NCBI RefSeq assembly: GCF_004762045.1
Contig: NZ_SJOM01000007.1
Coordinates: 4,379,609 to 4,443,608, forward strand
DNA: 64,000 bases
Source of the DNA: Mycobacterium sp. DL99
GTDB taxonomy: Bacteria > Actinomycetota > Actinomycetes > Mycobacteriales > Mycobacteriaceae
Direction of reading: 5' to 3'
In this document: positions 41,921 to 51,563 of the stretch, piece by piece
Numbering within the stretch: position 1 is the first letter of the stretch
Layout of the letters: every line of letters starts with the position of its first letter
The notes under the pieces: generated by a model
The model's input: only the letters and a program-made list of their open reading frames with translations
Databases searched by the model: none
Told to the model about the DNA's origin: nothing
Made by a program: the position numbers and the translations under genes

Positions 41921-43108
41921 CTACAGTTCGATCAGCGCCAATTCGGGCGCCTCGATCAGTGAACGCAGGTCACGCAGGAACGCGGCGGCCTGGGCACCGT
42001 CGACGACGCGATGGTCGAAGGCACAGGTCAACGACATCGTGGGGTGAGCCACCACGGCCCCGTCAACCACGACCGGCCGCGGTTTCATCGATCCCATCCC
42101 GAGAATCGCGGCCTCCGGATAGTTGATCACCGGCACGCCGTCGTCCAGGCCGAGTGCTCCGAAGTTCGACACCGTGAACGTCGACCCGCTCAGCTCGGCC
42201 GGGCTGAGCGTTCCGGCTCTCGCCTGCTCGACCAGCCGGGCCACCGCTGCGGCCAACTCTCGCGTCGTCATCGATTGCGCGTCCCGGATCACCGGGACCA
42301 GCAGTCCGCGGGGCGTGGCTACCCCGAAACCCAGGTGTACGGCCGGATGCCGGTGAATCTGTGGCCCTTCGGCGGTTTCGAGCCAGGTGGAGTTCAGCAT
42401 CGGATGCCGCCTCAGCGCCAGAACCAGTAGCCGTAGCGTCAGCACGAACGGTGTGGCGGGGACTTCGGCATCCGTGACCTTGATGCGGTCCCGCAGCTGT
42501 GACAACGCAGCACAGTCCACGTCCACCCGGGCGTGCGCATCGGGTATCTCTTTACGTGACAACGACATCCGCCGCGCCATCGCGGCCTGCACGCCACCGA
42601 CGTCGATGATGTCCGCACTGCCCGCTGCGGCCAGGACGTCGTCGCGCGTGACGATCCCCTCGGGCCCGGATCCCGGCGCCACCTTCTGGAGGTCGACGTG
42701 CAGGTCCGCCGCCAGTTTGCGCACCGGAGGTTTGGCCCGCGCCCGCGGGCTCTCCGAACTCGGCGCCCGCCTACTGACATCCATGGTGTCGTCGGTGCCA
42801 TACCCGACCAGCACCGACTTACGGGGTGTCGCACCATTTTTCACGGACCCGATTGGTGCTTCGGCCAGCTCATCGGTGTCTATCCGGGCCAACAGTGACC
42901 CAACGGTCAAGGTATCCCCCGCCTTGCCGCCGAGCTCGAGCACCTGCCCGGCGAACGGGCTGGGTATCTCCACCTCGGCCTTGTTGGTCTCGACCGTGCA
43001 CAACGTCTGATTGAGCTCGACGGTGTCGCCCACCGCAACGCACCAGCTGGTGATCGTGGCGTCCTGCAACCCCTCACCGAGATCGGGGACCAGGAACTCC
43101 CGGTTCAC
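41921..43108 (-). CDS. bkdC: Branched-chain keto acid dehydrogenase E2 (dihydrolipoyl acyltransferase)
   Basis: The 395-residue protein has an N-terminal lipoyl domain with Lys43 (Glu-Thr-Asn-Lys-Ala), a peripheral subunit-binding domain near 125-160 and a C-terminal acyltransferase with His366-x3-Asp370 (Asp-His-Arg-Val-Val-Asp-Gly). It forms the core of the complex that turns branched-chain keto acids into acyl-CoAs. The GTG start overlaps the bkdB stop by four bases. Order and strand equal Rv2497c-Rv2495c. Confidence 0.94.
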   Translation of the reverse strand: MNREFLVPDLGEGLQDATITSWCVAVGDTVELNQTLCTVETNKAEVEIPSPFAGQVLELGGKAGDTLTVGSLLARIDTDELAEAPIGSVKNGATPRKSVLVGYGTDDTMDVSRRAPSSESPRARAKPPVRKLAADLHVDLQKVAPGSGPEGIVTRDDVLAAAGSADIIDVGGVQAAMARRMSLSRKEIPDAHARVDVDCAALSQLRDRIKVTDAEVPATPFVLTLRLLVLALRRHPMLNSTWLETAEGPQIHRHPAVHLGFGVATPRGLLVPVIRDAQSMTTRELAAAVARLVEQARAGTLSPAELSGSTFTVSNFGALGLDDGVPVINYPEAAILGMGSMKPRPVVVDGAVVAHPTMSLTCAFDHRVVDGAQAAAFLRDLRSLIEAPELALIEL

Positions 43109-44190
43109 GGCTGCACCATCGTGCGCTCGACGCAGTCGAGCAGGCGGTCGACGCCGGGCAGCCACACCTTCTCCAGCCGGGCCGGCGGATAGGGCGTGTC
43201 AAAACCGGTGGCACGCAAGACCGGTGCCTCAAGATCGTAGAAGCACTCCTCGGAGATCCGGGCAGCCAGTTCGGCCCCGAAGCCGAGGGTACGGGGCCCC
43301 TCATGCATGACGACGGCTCGGCCGGTTCGCTGCACCGACGCCGCAACCGTGTCGAAGTCGAGGGGGTTCAGTGAGCGCAGATCGACAATCTCGAGGCTCC
43401 AGCCCTGCTCTGCGGCCAGCTCCGCGGCGTTGAGCGCAGTGGCCACCAATCCGCCATAGGTGATGACGGTGACGTCGGTTCCGTTGCGCCGCACCATCGC
43501 CCGGCCGATGGGCGGAGCGGGCGCGCTGGTATCGACGAGTTCGCGTGCCCAGTAACGTCGCTTGGGCTCCAGGAAGATCACCGGGTCGGCGCTGCTGATC
43601 GAATACCGCAGCAGCCAGTACGCGTCCGACGGCGTGGACGGTACGACCACCTTGAGACCCGCCGTGTGCAACCAGTACGACTCGGTGGACTCCGAATGGT
43701 GTTCAACCGCACCGATGCCGCCGAACGACGGAATCCGCACCGTCACCCCCAGGTTGATGTCGCCGTGGGTGCGCATCCGGTATTTGGCCAGATGACTGGC
43801 GATCTGATCGAAGGCCGGATAGCTGAACCCGTCGAACTGGATCTCCGGTACCGGGGTGAACCCGCGGATCGCCAGGCCGACTGCCACACCGATGATCGCC
43901 GATTCGGCCAGCGGAGTGTCGAAACACCTTTCGGCGCCGAAGGTCTCGGACAGTCCCTCGGTGACTCGGAAGACCCCACCGAGGGTAGCGACATCCTCGC
44001 CGAACACCAGCACACGGTCGTCGGCGTCCATCGCGTCGCGCAGCGCTTGGTTGATGGCCGCCACCATGGTCAGTTCGGCGGGCCGCGCCGTCGACGCCGG
44101 CGGTGCGGGCATTCTGACCGGAGCCAGCATCGGCTCCCATGGCTCCGGCGAATCACCCTGAGCGGCAGGACGATCGATGATCTGGGTCAT
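43105..44190 (-). CDS. bkdB: Branched-chain keto acid dehydrogenase E1 beta
   Basis: The 361-residue protein is a transketolase-like E1 beta: Val-Phe-Gly-Glu-Asp-Val-Ala near 62, Asp-Thr-Pro-Leu-Ala-Glu-Ser near 90, and Gly-Ala-Val-Glu-His-His-Ser-Glu-Ser near 160. It binds TPP with E1 alpha and decarboxylates the keto acid. It lies five bases after bkdA and overlaps bkdC. Confidence 0.94.
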   Translation of the reverse strand: MTQIIDRPAAQGDSPEPWEPMLAPVRMPAPPASTARPAELTMVAAINQALRDAMDADDRVLVFGEDVATLGGVFRVTEGLSETFGAERCFDTPLAESAIIGVAVGLAIRGFTPVPEIQFDGFSYPAFDQIASHLAKYRMRTHGDINLGVTVRIPSFGGIGAVEHHSESTESYWLHTAGLKVVVPSTPSDAYWLLRYSISSADPVIFLEPKRRYWARELVDTSAPAPPIGRAMVRRNGTDVTVITYGGLVATALNAAELAAEQGWSLEIVDLRSLNPLDFDTVAASVQRTGRAVVMHEGPRTLGFGAELAARISEECFYDLEAPVLRATGFDTPYPPARLEKVWLPGVDRLLDCVERTMVQP

Positions 44191-44195
44191 GAGTC

Positions 44196-45284
44196 TTACG
44201 CCTCCTTCGCCAGTTCGGCCAACAGCGCATCGCGTTGGCGTGCCAGATCCGGGGTGATCTCGGCGTATACGGTGTCGAACAGTTCGGCAGGATCGGGGTC
44301 CGCCGCCCCGACGAGAGAGTCGCGCAATTCTGCGCACAGCCGCCGTGAGCGTGTGGCCACGCGCTGCTCGAGTCGTTCGTCGAGCACGCCGGCGTTCTGC
44401 AGATAGGTGCGGTACCGCGCGATCGGGTCGCGGGCAAGCCACTCGTCGACCTCGTCGGCCGACCGATAGCGGGTCGGATCGTCGGAGGTGGTGTGCGGAC
44501 CCATCCGGTAGGTGACGGCCTCGATGAGCGTGGGGCCTGCGCCCGCACGGGCGCGTTCGGCGGCCTCGGCCATCACCGCATAGCAGGCCAGCACATCGTT
44601 GCCGTCGACGCGGATACCCGGCATGCCGTAGCCGATGGCCCGGTGTGCGATCGACGGCCCGGCCTGCTGCTTGCTCACCGGCACCGAGATCGCCCACTGG
44701 TTGTTCTGCACGAAGAACACGCACGGCGCGCGGAACACCGACGCCAGGTTGAGCGCCTCGTGCACATCGCCCTCACTGGTGGCGCCGTCGCCGAGGAACG
44801 CGACCGTCACCGAGTCCTCGCCGAGACGCTGCGCGGCCATCGCAGCGCCGACCGCATGCAGTCCGTGGGTGCCGATCGGAATCGCGATCGGGGCGACGCA
44901 GCGGCTGGTGAACTCGCGACCGCCGTGCCATTGCCCCCGCCAGGTCGCACCCATCTGGCCCGGGGTGATCCCGCGCAGCAGGAACGCCCCGATCTCCCGG
45001 TACTGCGGAAACAGCCAGTCGGTCTTGCGGAGGCAGGCGGTCGCCCCGATCTGGGCTGCCTCTTGGCCGCGGCAGGACGCATACAGCGCCAGCTCACCCT
45101 GGCGCTGCAGGTTGACGAATTCGACGTCCAGGTCACGAGTCACGACCATCGATTCGTAGAGCCAGGCCAGTGTCTCGTGGGGCAGATCGCGGCTGTAGCG
45201 CGTTTCGCTGGTGGGCGACCCTTCTGCGTCGACCAGACGCACCGGATCCAGATCGACACTCAGTGCCGGATAGCGCTCAGCCAT
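44196..45284 (-). CDS. bkdA: Branched-chain keto acid dehydrogenase E1 alpha
   Basis: The 362-residue protein has the TPP-binding signature Gly-Asp-Gly (165-167) to Asn-Asn (194-195). It starts the bkdA-bkdB-bkdC operon, with AAGGAGG before the ATG. It shares the catabolism of Leu, Ile and Val with the accD1 operon upstream. Confidence 0.94.
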   Translation of the reverse strand: MAERYPALSVDLDPVRLVDAEGSPTSETRYSRDLPHETLAWLYESMVVTRDLDVEFVNLQRQGELALYASCRGQEAAQIGATACLRKTDWLFPQYREIGAFLLRGITPGQMGATWRGQWHGGREFTSRCVAPIAIPIGTHGLHAVGAAMAAQRLGEDSVTVAFLGDGATSEGDVHEALNLASVFRAPCVFFVQNNQWAISVPVSKQQAGPSIAHRAIGYGMPGIRVDGNDVLACYAVMAEAAERARAGAGPTLIEAVTYRMGPHTTSDDPTRYRSADEVDEWLARDPIARYRTYLQNAGVLDERLEQRVATRSRRLCAELRDSLVGAADPDPAELFDTVYAEITPDLARQRDALLAELAKEA

Positions 45285-45530
45285 ACCGCCTCCTTCTCGG
45301 GTGGCGGCATGTCGCGCCGCCAGTCCATGAGGTGCTCAGGGCAGCGGCGGTACGGGCAAAACCCCTGGTGAGAGGCCTCCGGCTAGATGCCTGGGTGTGG
45401 CGCTAGCTGGACGATCCGCTCGGCCCGTCGCAGCACTGGGGCATATCGCCATTATGCGCCCGAATCGAATCCGGCCACGCGCATCACGGGTAACGGATTG
45501 GAGGCGTGTCGGACAAGGACCGGCCGGTGA
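45285..45530. other. Intergenic region with bkd promoter
   Basis: 246 bases between citE and bkdA, both on the minus strand. The bkd promoter should lie here; no operator dyad was recognised. A citE-like fragment sits at 45399-45442. Confidence 0.5.
45399..45442 (-). pseudogene. Fragment of a citE-like 3' end
   Basis: The 44 bases match 36 positions of the last part of citE (45541-45584). In frame, the fragment encodes Ala-Pro-Val-Leu-Arg-Arg-Ala-Glu-Arg-Ile-Val-x-Leu-Ala-Pro, one residue different from citE, with a stop codon nine codons further; a stop also lies just upstream. It looks like the left-over of an old duplication. Confidence 0.55.
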
Positions 45531-46343
45531 TCAGCTCCGCGGCGCCAGCGCGACGATCCGCTCGGCGCGCCGCAGAACCGGAGCGTCGACCATCAGGCCG
45601 TCGTGCTGGAAGACACCACGTTCGCCTGCCACCCGATCGAGCACTGCTCGCGCCCAGGCGATCTGCTCATCGGTCGGGGCATAGGCGGACCGGATGACGG
45701 CGACCTGCGTGGGGTGGATCGCCACCTTGGCGTCGAATCCGACGGCGACGGCGTCGTCGGACTCCGCCCGCAGGCCGTCGAGATCCTTGATGTCGAGGTA
45801 CACCGAATCCAGTGCCAGCTTCCCGTAGGCCTTGGCGGCCAGCAGAGTCTGCGACCGCACGTGCTGGGCGACGTCGCGGTACGTGCCGTCAGGCCAGCGG
45901 TTGGCGGTGCCACCGGTGACCGCGAACAGATCCTCCGCCCCCCACATCACCGCGAAGGCGTTGTCGGGCTGAACCAGCTCCACCACGTTCAGCGCGGCCA
46001 ACGGTGTCTCGATCAGCACCACGACGTCCAACGGCGCCAGGGCACGCACCTGATCGGCATGCTCGGTCTTGGCCAGCATCACGGTGGTGTAGTCGGTGGC
46101 CGCGACCGCCTTCAGGTCGAGTTCGTGGTCGGCGGTGCCGGTCGGGTTGACCCGCACCACGGTGCGCGCCGGATCCAGCGGGGTGTCGATCAACGCCTGA
46201 CGCGCGGCCGGTCGGTCCTTGGCCGCGCACCCGTCCTCGAGGTCGAGGATCACCACATCGGCTGCGGCCGCGGCCTTTTCGAACCGCTCGGGACGGTCGG
46301 CCGGGCAGAACAGCCAACCCGGGCCCGGTGCCTGGACCGTCAT
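45531..46343 (-). CDS. citE: CitE-like lyase (HpcH/HpaI family)
   Basis: The 270-residue TIM-barrel protein has Leu-Phe-Cys-Pro-Ala-Asp-Arg-Pro-Glu-Arg-Phe, Leu-Asp-Leu-Glu-Asp-Gly, and Gly-Ala-Glu-Asp-Leu, the metal- and CoA-site motifs of citrate-lyase beta-like enzymes. There are no other citrate lyase subunits. The M. tuberculosis homologue Rv2498c acts on a 3-hydroxy-3-methylglutaryl-CoA-like thioester, which suits leucine breakdown. Start overlaps the MaoC stop by one base. Confidence 0.9.
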   Translation of the reverse strand: MTVQAPGPGWLFCPADRPERFEKAAAAADVVILDLEDGCAAKDRPAARQALIDTPLDPARTVVRVNPTGTADHELDLKAVAATDYTTVMLAKTEHADQVRALAPLDVVVLIETPLAALNVVELVQPDNAFAVMWGAEDLFAVTGGTANRWPDGTYRDVAQHVRSQTLLAAKAYGKLALDSVYLDIKDLDGLRAESDDAVAVGFDAKVAIHPTQVAVIRSAYAPTDEQIAWARAVLDRVAGERGVFQHDGLMVDAPVLRRAERIVALAPRS

Positions 46344-46834
46344 CAGGAATCTCCCTCCGGGCGCATGCGCACCATGGTCTTGCGCGACGCCGTCGCCACG
46401 ATGTCACCGTGCTGGTTGCGGCCCGTGTGCGCGAACGTCACGATGCCCTCCCCCGGCCGGCTCTTGGACGCCCGCTTCTCGGTGATCTCGGTTTCGGCGT
46501 AGAGCGTGTCACCGTGGAAAAGTGGCTTGGGGAAAGCGATCTCGGAGAACCCGAGGTTGCCGACGATGGTGCCCTGGGTCAGCTGGGCCACCGACAGCCC
46601 GACGAGCGTCGACAACGTGAACATCGAGTTGACCAACCGGGCGTTGAACGGCGGCAGGGCGTCGGAGAACGCGGCATCCAGGTGCAGTGCCTGGGTGTTC
46701 ATGGTGAGCGTGGTGAACAGGACGTTGTCGGCCTCGGTGATCGTGCGACCGGGACGGTGCAGGTAACGCACACCGATCTCGAACTCCTCGAACCACAGCC
46801 CGCGCTGCTCGATTACTTTCTTGGCTTCGCTCAC
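46343..46834 (-). CDS. MaoC-like dehydratase
   Basis: The 163-residue hot-dog protein is of the R-hydratase type (Asp-Asn-Val-Leu-Phe ... Asn-x-Gln-Ala-Leu-His-Leu-Asp near 37-55, Gly-Asp-Thr-Leu-Tyr-Ala near 110). It is the Rv2499c counterpart and would hydrate an enoyl-CoA in leucine catabolism. Its GTG overlaps the fadE19 stop by four bases. Confidence 0.9.
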   Translation of the reverse strand: MSEAKKVIEQRGLWFEEFEIGVRYLHRPGRTITEADNVLFTTLTMNTQALHLDAAFSDALPPFNARLVNSMFTLSTLVGLSVAQLTQGTIVGNLGFSEIAFPKPLFHGDTLYAETEITEKRASKSRPGEGIVTFAHTGRNQHGDIVATASRKTMVRMRPEGDS

Positions 46835-47994
46835 AGGCCCGCCTCCCGCGCGATCAGCATCAGCTGCACTTCGGTTGTCCCCTCGCCGATTTCGAGGATC
46901 TTGCTGTCCCGGTAATGCCGCGCCACCGGGTATTCGTTCATGAATCCGTAGCCGCCGAAGATCTGGGTGGCGTCGCGGGAGTTGTCCATCGCGGCCTCGC
47001 TGGACACCAGCTTGGCCACCGAGGCGGCCTTCTTGAACGGCTTGCCGGACAGCATCAGCGCGGCCGCGTCGTAGTACGCCGCGCGGGCCGCGTGGGCTCG
47101 GGCCTCCATCCGGGCGATCTTGAAGGCGATGGCCTGGTACGTGCCGATGGCTGCGCCGAAAGCCTGACGTTCCTTGGCGTACTTCACACATTCATCCACG
47201 CAGCCCTGCGCGACACCGACCGACAGCGCCGCGATGGCGATGCGGCCCTCATCCAGGATGCGCAGGAAGTTGGCGTAGCCGCGGCCACGGTCGCCGAGCA
47301 GGTTCTCGGCCGGCACCCGCACGTCGTCGAAGCTCAGCGGGTGAGTGTCCGAGGCATTCCAGCCCACCTTGTTGTAGGCGGGTTCGGCGGTGAATCCCTC
47401 GATGGGCACCGGCACCAGGATCGAGGAGATCTCCTTCTTGCCGCCCTCACGCTCCCCGGTCACCGCGGTCACGGTGACCAGCTTGGTGATGTCGGTGCCG
47501 GAGTTGGTGATGAACTGCTTGGAGCCGTTGATAATCCAGTGGCCGTCGTCCATCTTGGCGGTGGTCTTGGTGGCGCCGGCGTCGCTGCCACCGCCCGCCT
47601 CGGTCAGGCCGAACGCACCCAGTGCCTTGCCACTGGACAGTAGCGGCAGCCACTCCTGCTTCTGCGCGTCGTTGCCGAAGCGGTAGACCGGCATGGCGCC
47701 CAGCGAGACTCCGGCCTCCAGCGTGATGGCCACGCTCTGGTCGACCTTGCCGAGTTCCTCCAGGGCCAGGCACAGTGCGAAGTAATCGCCGCCCATGCCG
47801 CCGTACTCCTCGGGGAACGGCAGACCGAACAGGCCCATGTCGGCCATGCCGTCCACGACCTCGTAGGGGAACGAATGTTCCTCATCGTGCTTGGCGGCCA
47901 CGGGGGCGACCACGCTCTGGGCGAAGTCGCGGACGGTCTTGGCCAGTTCCGCGTAGTGATCCGGCAGCGTGCCGGTCGACAGAAAGTCGCTCAT
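46831..47994 (-). CDS. fadE19: Acyl-CoA dehydrogenase (isovaleryl-CoA type)
   Basis: The 387-residue protein has the ACAD signatures Ala-Phe-Gly-Leu-Thr-Glu-x3-Gly-Ser-Asp and a C-terminal Ile-Phe-Gly-Gly-Tyr-Gly-Phe-Met-Asn-Glu-Tyr-Pro-Val with Glu-Gly-Thr-Thr-Glu-Val-Gln. Position in the acc operon points to isovaleryl-CoA, or another short branched acyl-CoA. Start overlaps the accA1 stop by four bases. Confidence 0.92.
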   Translation of the reverse strand: MSDFLSTGTLPDHYAELAKTVRDFAQSVVAPVAAKHDEEHSFPYEVVDGMADMGLFGLPFPEEYGGMGGDYFALCLALEELGKVDQSVAITLEAGVSLGAMPVYRFGNDAQKQEWLPLLSSGKALGAFGLTEAGGGSDAGATKTTAKMDDGHWIINGSKQFITNSGTDITKLVTVTAVTGEREGGKKEISSILVPVPIEGFTAEPAYNKVGWNASDTHPLSFDDVRVPAENLLGDRGRGYANFLRILDEGRIAIAALSVGVAQGCVDECVKYAKERQAFGAAIGTYQAIAFKIARMEARAHAARAAYYDAAALMLSGKPFKKAASVAKLVSSEAAMDNSRDATQIFGGYGFMNEYPVARHYRDSKILEIGEGTTEVQLMLIAREAGL

Positions 47995-50009
47995 TGCTCG
48001 TTCTCCTGTGTGTGAGCGGTGATTCGGGCCAGTGGCTGACCCACCTTGACCTGGTCGCCGACGGCGACGAGTAGTTCGGCCACACCGTCGATCGGTGCGG
48101 TCAGGGCGTGTTCCATCTTCATCGCCTCCACGGTGACCACCGTGGTGCCGGCCGTCACCTCAGCGCCGTTCGTAACACCCACGGCCACAACCGACCCCGG
48201 CATGGGGCTGACGAGTTCGGCGTCGCCGCTGTGCTCGTCATCGGGCCGCACCGGCGCCTCACGTACTTCCTCGACGACGTAGCTGCGTCCGCCGCCCGAA
48301 AGCCAGAGCTGACCGACGCCTCCGCTCAGCTGCGTGGCGACCAGATACTCGGTACGCATGCCATCGAGGGTGACGGTGAACTGGTCGCCGGCGAAAGCAG
48401 CACTCAGAGTGTGTGTTTCGCCGTTCTCGACCGACGCGGTGGCCCGGCTCGGGACACCGGTGAGGTACACGTGGTCCGTGCGCTCGGCGGCCCGCAGCCG
48501 GAATGCGGCCGGAGCACGCTCCCCCACCCGCCAGCCGGTCGGCCGGGCCCACAGCTCGTCGCCGGCCTGCACCCAGTTGCTGATCCACTGGTAGGCCGCC
48601 GCCGCGATCAGCTCTGCATCGCCGAGGGCCTGCGGCGCGAAATCCGGTGCGCGACGGTCCAGCAGGCCGGTGTCCAACCGGCCCGCCGCCACATCGGGAT
48701 CCGCCAGCAGGAAGCGCAGGAACTCTGTGTTGGTGGTCAGGCCCAGCACCGCGGTATCGGCCAGCGCCCGGTCCAGCTTGTGCAACGCCGCGGTCCGGTC
48801 CGCGCCGTGGGCGATGACCTTCGAGAGCATCGGGTCGTAGTCACTGCCGACCACGGTGCCCGCGGCCAGGCCGGAATCCACCCGCACGCCCGGCCCACTG
48901 GGCTCCCGCAGCCCGAGCACCGGGCCGCCGGTGGGCAGGAAGCTGTTGGCCGGGTCCTCGGCGTAGACCCGCGCTTCTACGGCATGGCCGGTCATCACGA
49001 TGTCGTCCTGGCCGATCGCGAGCTTGTCGCCTGCGGCGATCCGGACCTGCTGCTCCACCAGGTCAACTCCGGTGACCATCTCGGTGACCGGATGTTCGAC
49101 CTGCAACCGGGTGTTCATCTCCATGAAGAAGAACTCGTCGGGTGCATCGGCGGACACGATGAATTCCACGGTGCCTGCACCCGTGTAATCGACACTACGC
49201 GCGGTATCGCAGGCGGCCTGCCCGATGCGCGCCCGGGTGGCCGGGTCCAGCAGCGGTGACGGCGCCTCCTCGATGACCTTCTGGTGCCGGCGCTGCAAGC
49301 TGCATTCGCGCTCGCCGAGGTGAATCACGTTGCCATGGCCGTCGGCCAGCACCTGCACCTCGATGTGCCGGGGCCGCAACACAAATCGTTCGAGGAACAG
49401 GGTGTCGTCGCCGAAGGCGGCGGCGGCCTCGCGGCGGGCGCTGGTCAACGCGGCAGGAAGATCGGCAGCCTGTTCGACCACCCGCATGCCCTTGCCGCCA
49501 CCACCTGCCGACGGCTTGACCAGGACAGGGAAGCCGACCTCGGGCGCCCCCGCGATCAGATCCTCATCGGTCAGGCCGGGACGCGATATACCCGGCACGA
49601 CCGGGACACCGAACGCCGACACCGCGGCCTTGGCCGCGATCTTGTCCCCCATCGTGGCGATCGCCGAAGCCGGCGGTCCGATGAAAGCGATGCCCGCGGC
49701 CTGCAGTGCGGCGGCGAACTCGGCGTTCTCGGAGAGGAATCCGTAGCCGGGGTGTACCGCCTGCGCACCGGTGCGCTGCGCAGCCGCGACCACGGCGTCG
49801 ATGTTCAGGTAACTCTGCCGCGCCGCGGCAGGGCCGATATGGACAGCCACGTCAGCCTCGAGGACGTGGCGCGCCGCCGCGTCGGCGTCGCTGAAGACCG
49901 CCACCGATCGGATGCCCATGGTCCGCAGGGTGCGGATGACCCGCACCGCGATTTCGCCGCGATTGGCGACGAGGACTGTGTCAAACAATGAACTTGAGGT
50001 CATCATCAC
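47991..50009 (-). CDS. accA1: Acyl-CoA carboxylase alpha subunit (biotin carboxylase/BCCP)
   Basis: The 672-residue protein has a biotin carboxylase domain (about 7-450, Gly-Gly-Gly-Gly-Lys-Gly-Met and Glu-Met-Asn-Thr-Arg-Leu-Gln-Val-Glu-His) and a C-terminal biotinyl domain with Lys631 (Ala-Met-Lys-Met-Glu). With AccD1 it makes 3-methylcrotonyl-CoA carboxylase. The GTG at 50009 overlaps the accD1 stop; ATGs follow at 50006 and 50003. Confidence 0.95.
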   Translation of the reverse strand: MMMTSSSLFDTVLVANRGEIAVRVIRTLRTMGIRSVAVFSDADAAARHVLEADVAVHIGPAAARQSYLNIDAVVAAAQRTGAQAVHPGYGFLSENAEFAAALQAAGIAFIGPPASAIATMGDKIAAKAAVSAFGVPVVPGISRPGLTDEDLIAGAPEVGFPVLVKPSAGGGGKGMRVVEQAADLPAALTSARREAAAAFGDDTLFLERFVLRPRHIEVQVLADGHGNVIHLGERECSLQRRHQKVIEEAPSPLLDPATRARIGQAACDTARSVDYTGAGTVEFIVSADAPDEFFFMEMNTRLQVEHPVTEMVTGVDLVEQQVRIAAGDKLAIGQDDIVMTGHAVEARVYAEDPANSFLPTGGPVLGLREPSGPGVRVDSGLAAGTVVGSDYDPMLSKVIAHGADRTAALHKLDRALADTAVLGLTTNTEFLRFLLADPDVAAGRLDTGLLDRRAPDFAPQALGDAELIAAAAYQWISNWVQAGDELWARPTGWRVGERAPAAFRLRAAERTDHVYLTGVPSRATASVENGETHTLSAAFAGDQFTVTLDGMRTEYLVATQLSGGVGQLWLSGGGRSYVVEEVREAPVRPDDEHSGDAELVSPMPGSVVAVGVTNGAEVTAGTTVVTVEAMKMEHALTAPIDGVAELLVAVGDQVKVGQPLARITAHTQENEQ

Positions 50010-51559
50010 ATCCGGAATACGCCGTAGGAGACCGGCTCCAGCGGAGCCTGGCCGACAACCGAAAGGGCAAGTCCGAGCACGGTTCTGGTGTCCGCCGGGT
50101 CGATCACCCCGTCATCCCAGAGCCGGGCGGTCGAGTAGTACGGATTGCCCTGGTGCTCGTACTGGGCCCGGATCGGCGCCTTGAACTGTTCTTCCTCCTC
50201 GGCGCTCATCTCGCCGCGCACGGTGGCCAGAACCGAAGCGGCCTGCTCGCCGCCCATCACCGAGATGCGCGCGTTGGGCCACATCCACAGGAACCGGGGC
50301 GAATAGGCGCGCCCGCACATCGAGTAGTTGCCCGCGCCGTAGGAGCCGCCGATCACCACGGTCAGCTTCGGCACCCGGGCACAGGCCACCGCGGTGACCA
50401 TCTTGGCACCGTGCTTGGCGATGCCCGACGCCTCGTAGTCGCGGCCGACCATGAACCCGGAGATGTTCTGCAGGAACAACAACGGCGTCTTGCGCTTGTC
50501 GCACAGCTCGATGAAATGCGCTCCCTTGAGCGCGGATTCGCCGAACAGCACACCGTTGTTGGCGACGATGCCGACCGGGTGGCCGTGGATGCGGGCGAAC
50601 CCGGTGACCAGGGTGGTGCCGTACTCGGCCTTGAATTCGTTGAACTCGCCGCCGTCGACGATGCGCGTGATCACCTCGTGCACGTCGTAGGGCACGCGGG
50701 CGTCGACCGGAACCACGTCGTAGAGCTCGGTCTGGTCGGCGACGGCGTCCACGGTGGGCGCCACGGCCCACGGCGGCGCTTCGGCCGGCCCCAGGGTGGC
50801 GACGATGTTGCGCACGATCCGCAGAGCGTCACGGTCGTCGTGGGCCAGGTGGTCGGTGACGCCCGAGGTCTTGGAGTGCAGGTCCCCGCCGCCGAGGTCC
50901 TCGGCGGTGACGATCTCACCGGTGGCCGCCTTCACCAGCGGCGGACCGCCGAGGAAGATCGTGCCCTGATTGCGCACGATGACGGCCTCGTCGCTCATCG
51001 CGGGCACATACGCCCCGCCCGCGGTGCACGAGCCGAGCACGGCGGCGATCTGCGCGATGCCCTGTGCGCTCATGGTGGCCTGGTTGTAGAAGATGCGACC
51101 GAAGTGCTCGCGGTCTGGGAACACCTCGTCCTGGCGTGGCAGGAACGCACCGCCCGAGTCGACCAGGTAGATGCACGGCAGCTTGTTCTGTAGGGCGATC
51201 TCCTGCGCGCGCAGGTGCTTCTTGACCGTGACCGGGTAGTACGTGCCGCCCTTGACGGTGGCGTCGTTGGCGACGATCAGGCATTCCCGGCCGGAGACCC
51301 GGCCGATGCCGGCGATCATTCCGGCGCCCGGACATTCGTCGTCGTACATCCCGTCGGCCGCCAGCGCGGCGATCTCCAGGAACGGGCTGCCCGGGTCCAG
51401 CAGGCCGTCGACGCGGTCGCGGGGCAGCAATTTGCCCCGGTCGACGTGACGTTGACGGGCCCGCTCGGGGCCGCCGAGGGCGGCGGTGGCGAGCTTGGCG
51501 CGCAGCTGGTCGACCAGCGCCAGATGCTCGTCGCGGTGCGATGACAAGGCAGCTCCCAT
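50006..51559 (-). CDS. accD1: Acyl-CoA carboxylase beta subunit (carboxyltransferase)
   Basis: The 517-residue carboxyltransferase has the two crotonase-like halves with Cys-Thr-Ala-Gly-Gly-Ala-Tyr-Val-Pro-Ala and Gly-Ser-Tyr-Gly-Ala-Gly-Asn-Tyr-Ser-Met-Cys-Gly-Arg-Ala-Tyr, typical of methylcrotonyl-CoA carboxylase beta. It is the first gene of the leucine operon, just downstream of a large dyad. ATG 51559 is preferred; the TTG at 51574 lies inside the dyad. Confidence 0.94.
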   Translation of the reverse strand: MGAALSSHRDEHLALVDQLRAKLATAALGGPERARQRHVDRGKLLPRDRVDGLLDPGSPFLEIAALAADGMYDDECPGAGMIAGIGRVSGRECLIVANDATVKGGTYYPVTVKKHLRAQEIALQNKLPCIYLVDSGGAFLPRQDEVFPDREHFGRIFYNQATMSAQGIAQIAAVLGSCTAGGAYVPAMSDEAVIVRNQGTIFLGGPPLVKAATGEIVTAEDLGGGDLHSKTSGVTDHLAHDDRDALRIVRNIVATLGPAEAPPWAVAPTVDAVADQTELYDVVPVDARVPYDVHEVITRIVDGGEFNEFKAEYGTTLVTGFARIHGHPVGIVANNGVLFGESALKGAHFIELCDKRKTPLLFLQNISGFMVGRDYEASGIAKHGAKMVTAVACARVPKLTVVIGGSYGAGNYSMCGRAYSPRFLWMWPNARISVMGGEQAASVLATVRGEMSAEEEEQFKAPIRAQYEHQGNPYYSTARLWDDGVIDPADTRTVLGLALSVVGQAPLEPVSYGVFRM

Positions 51560-51563
51560 TTCG

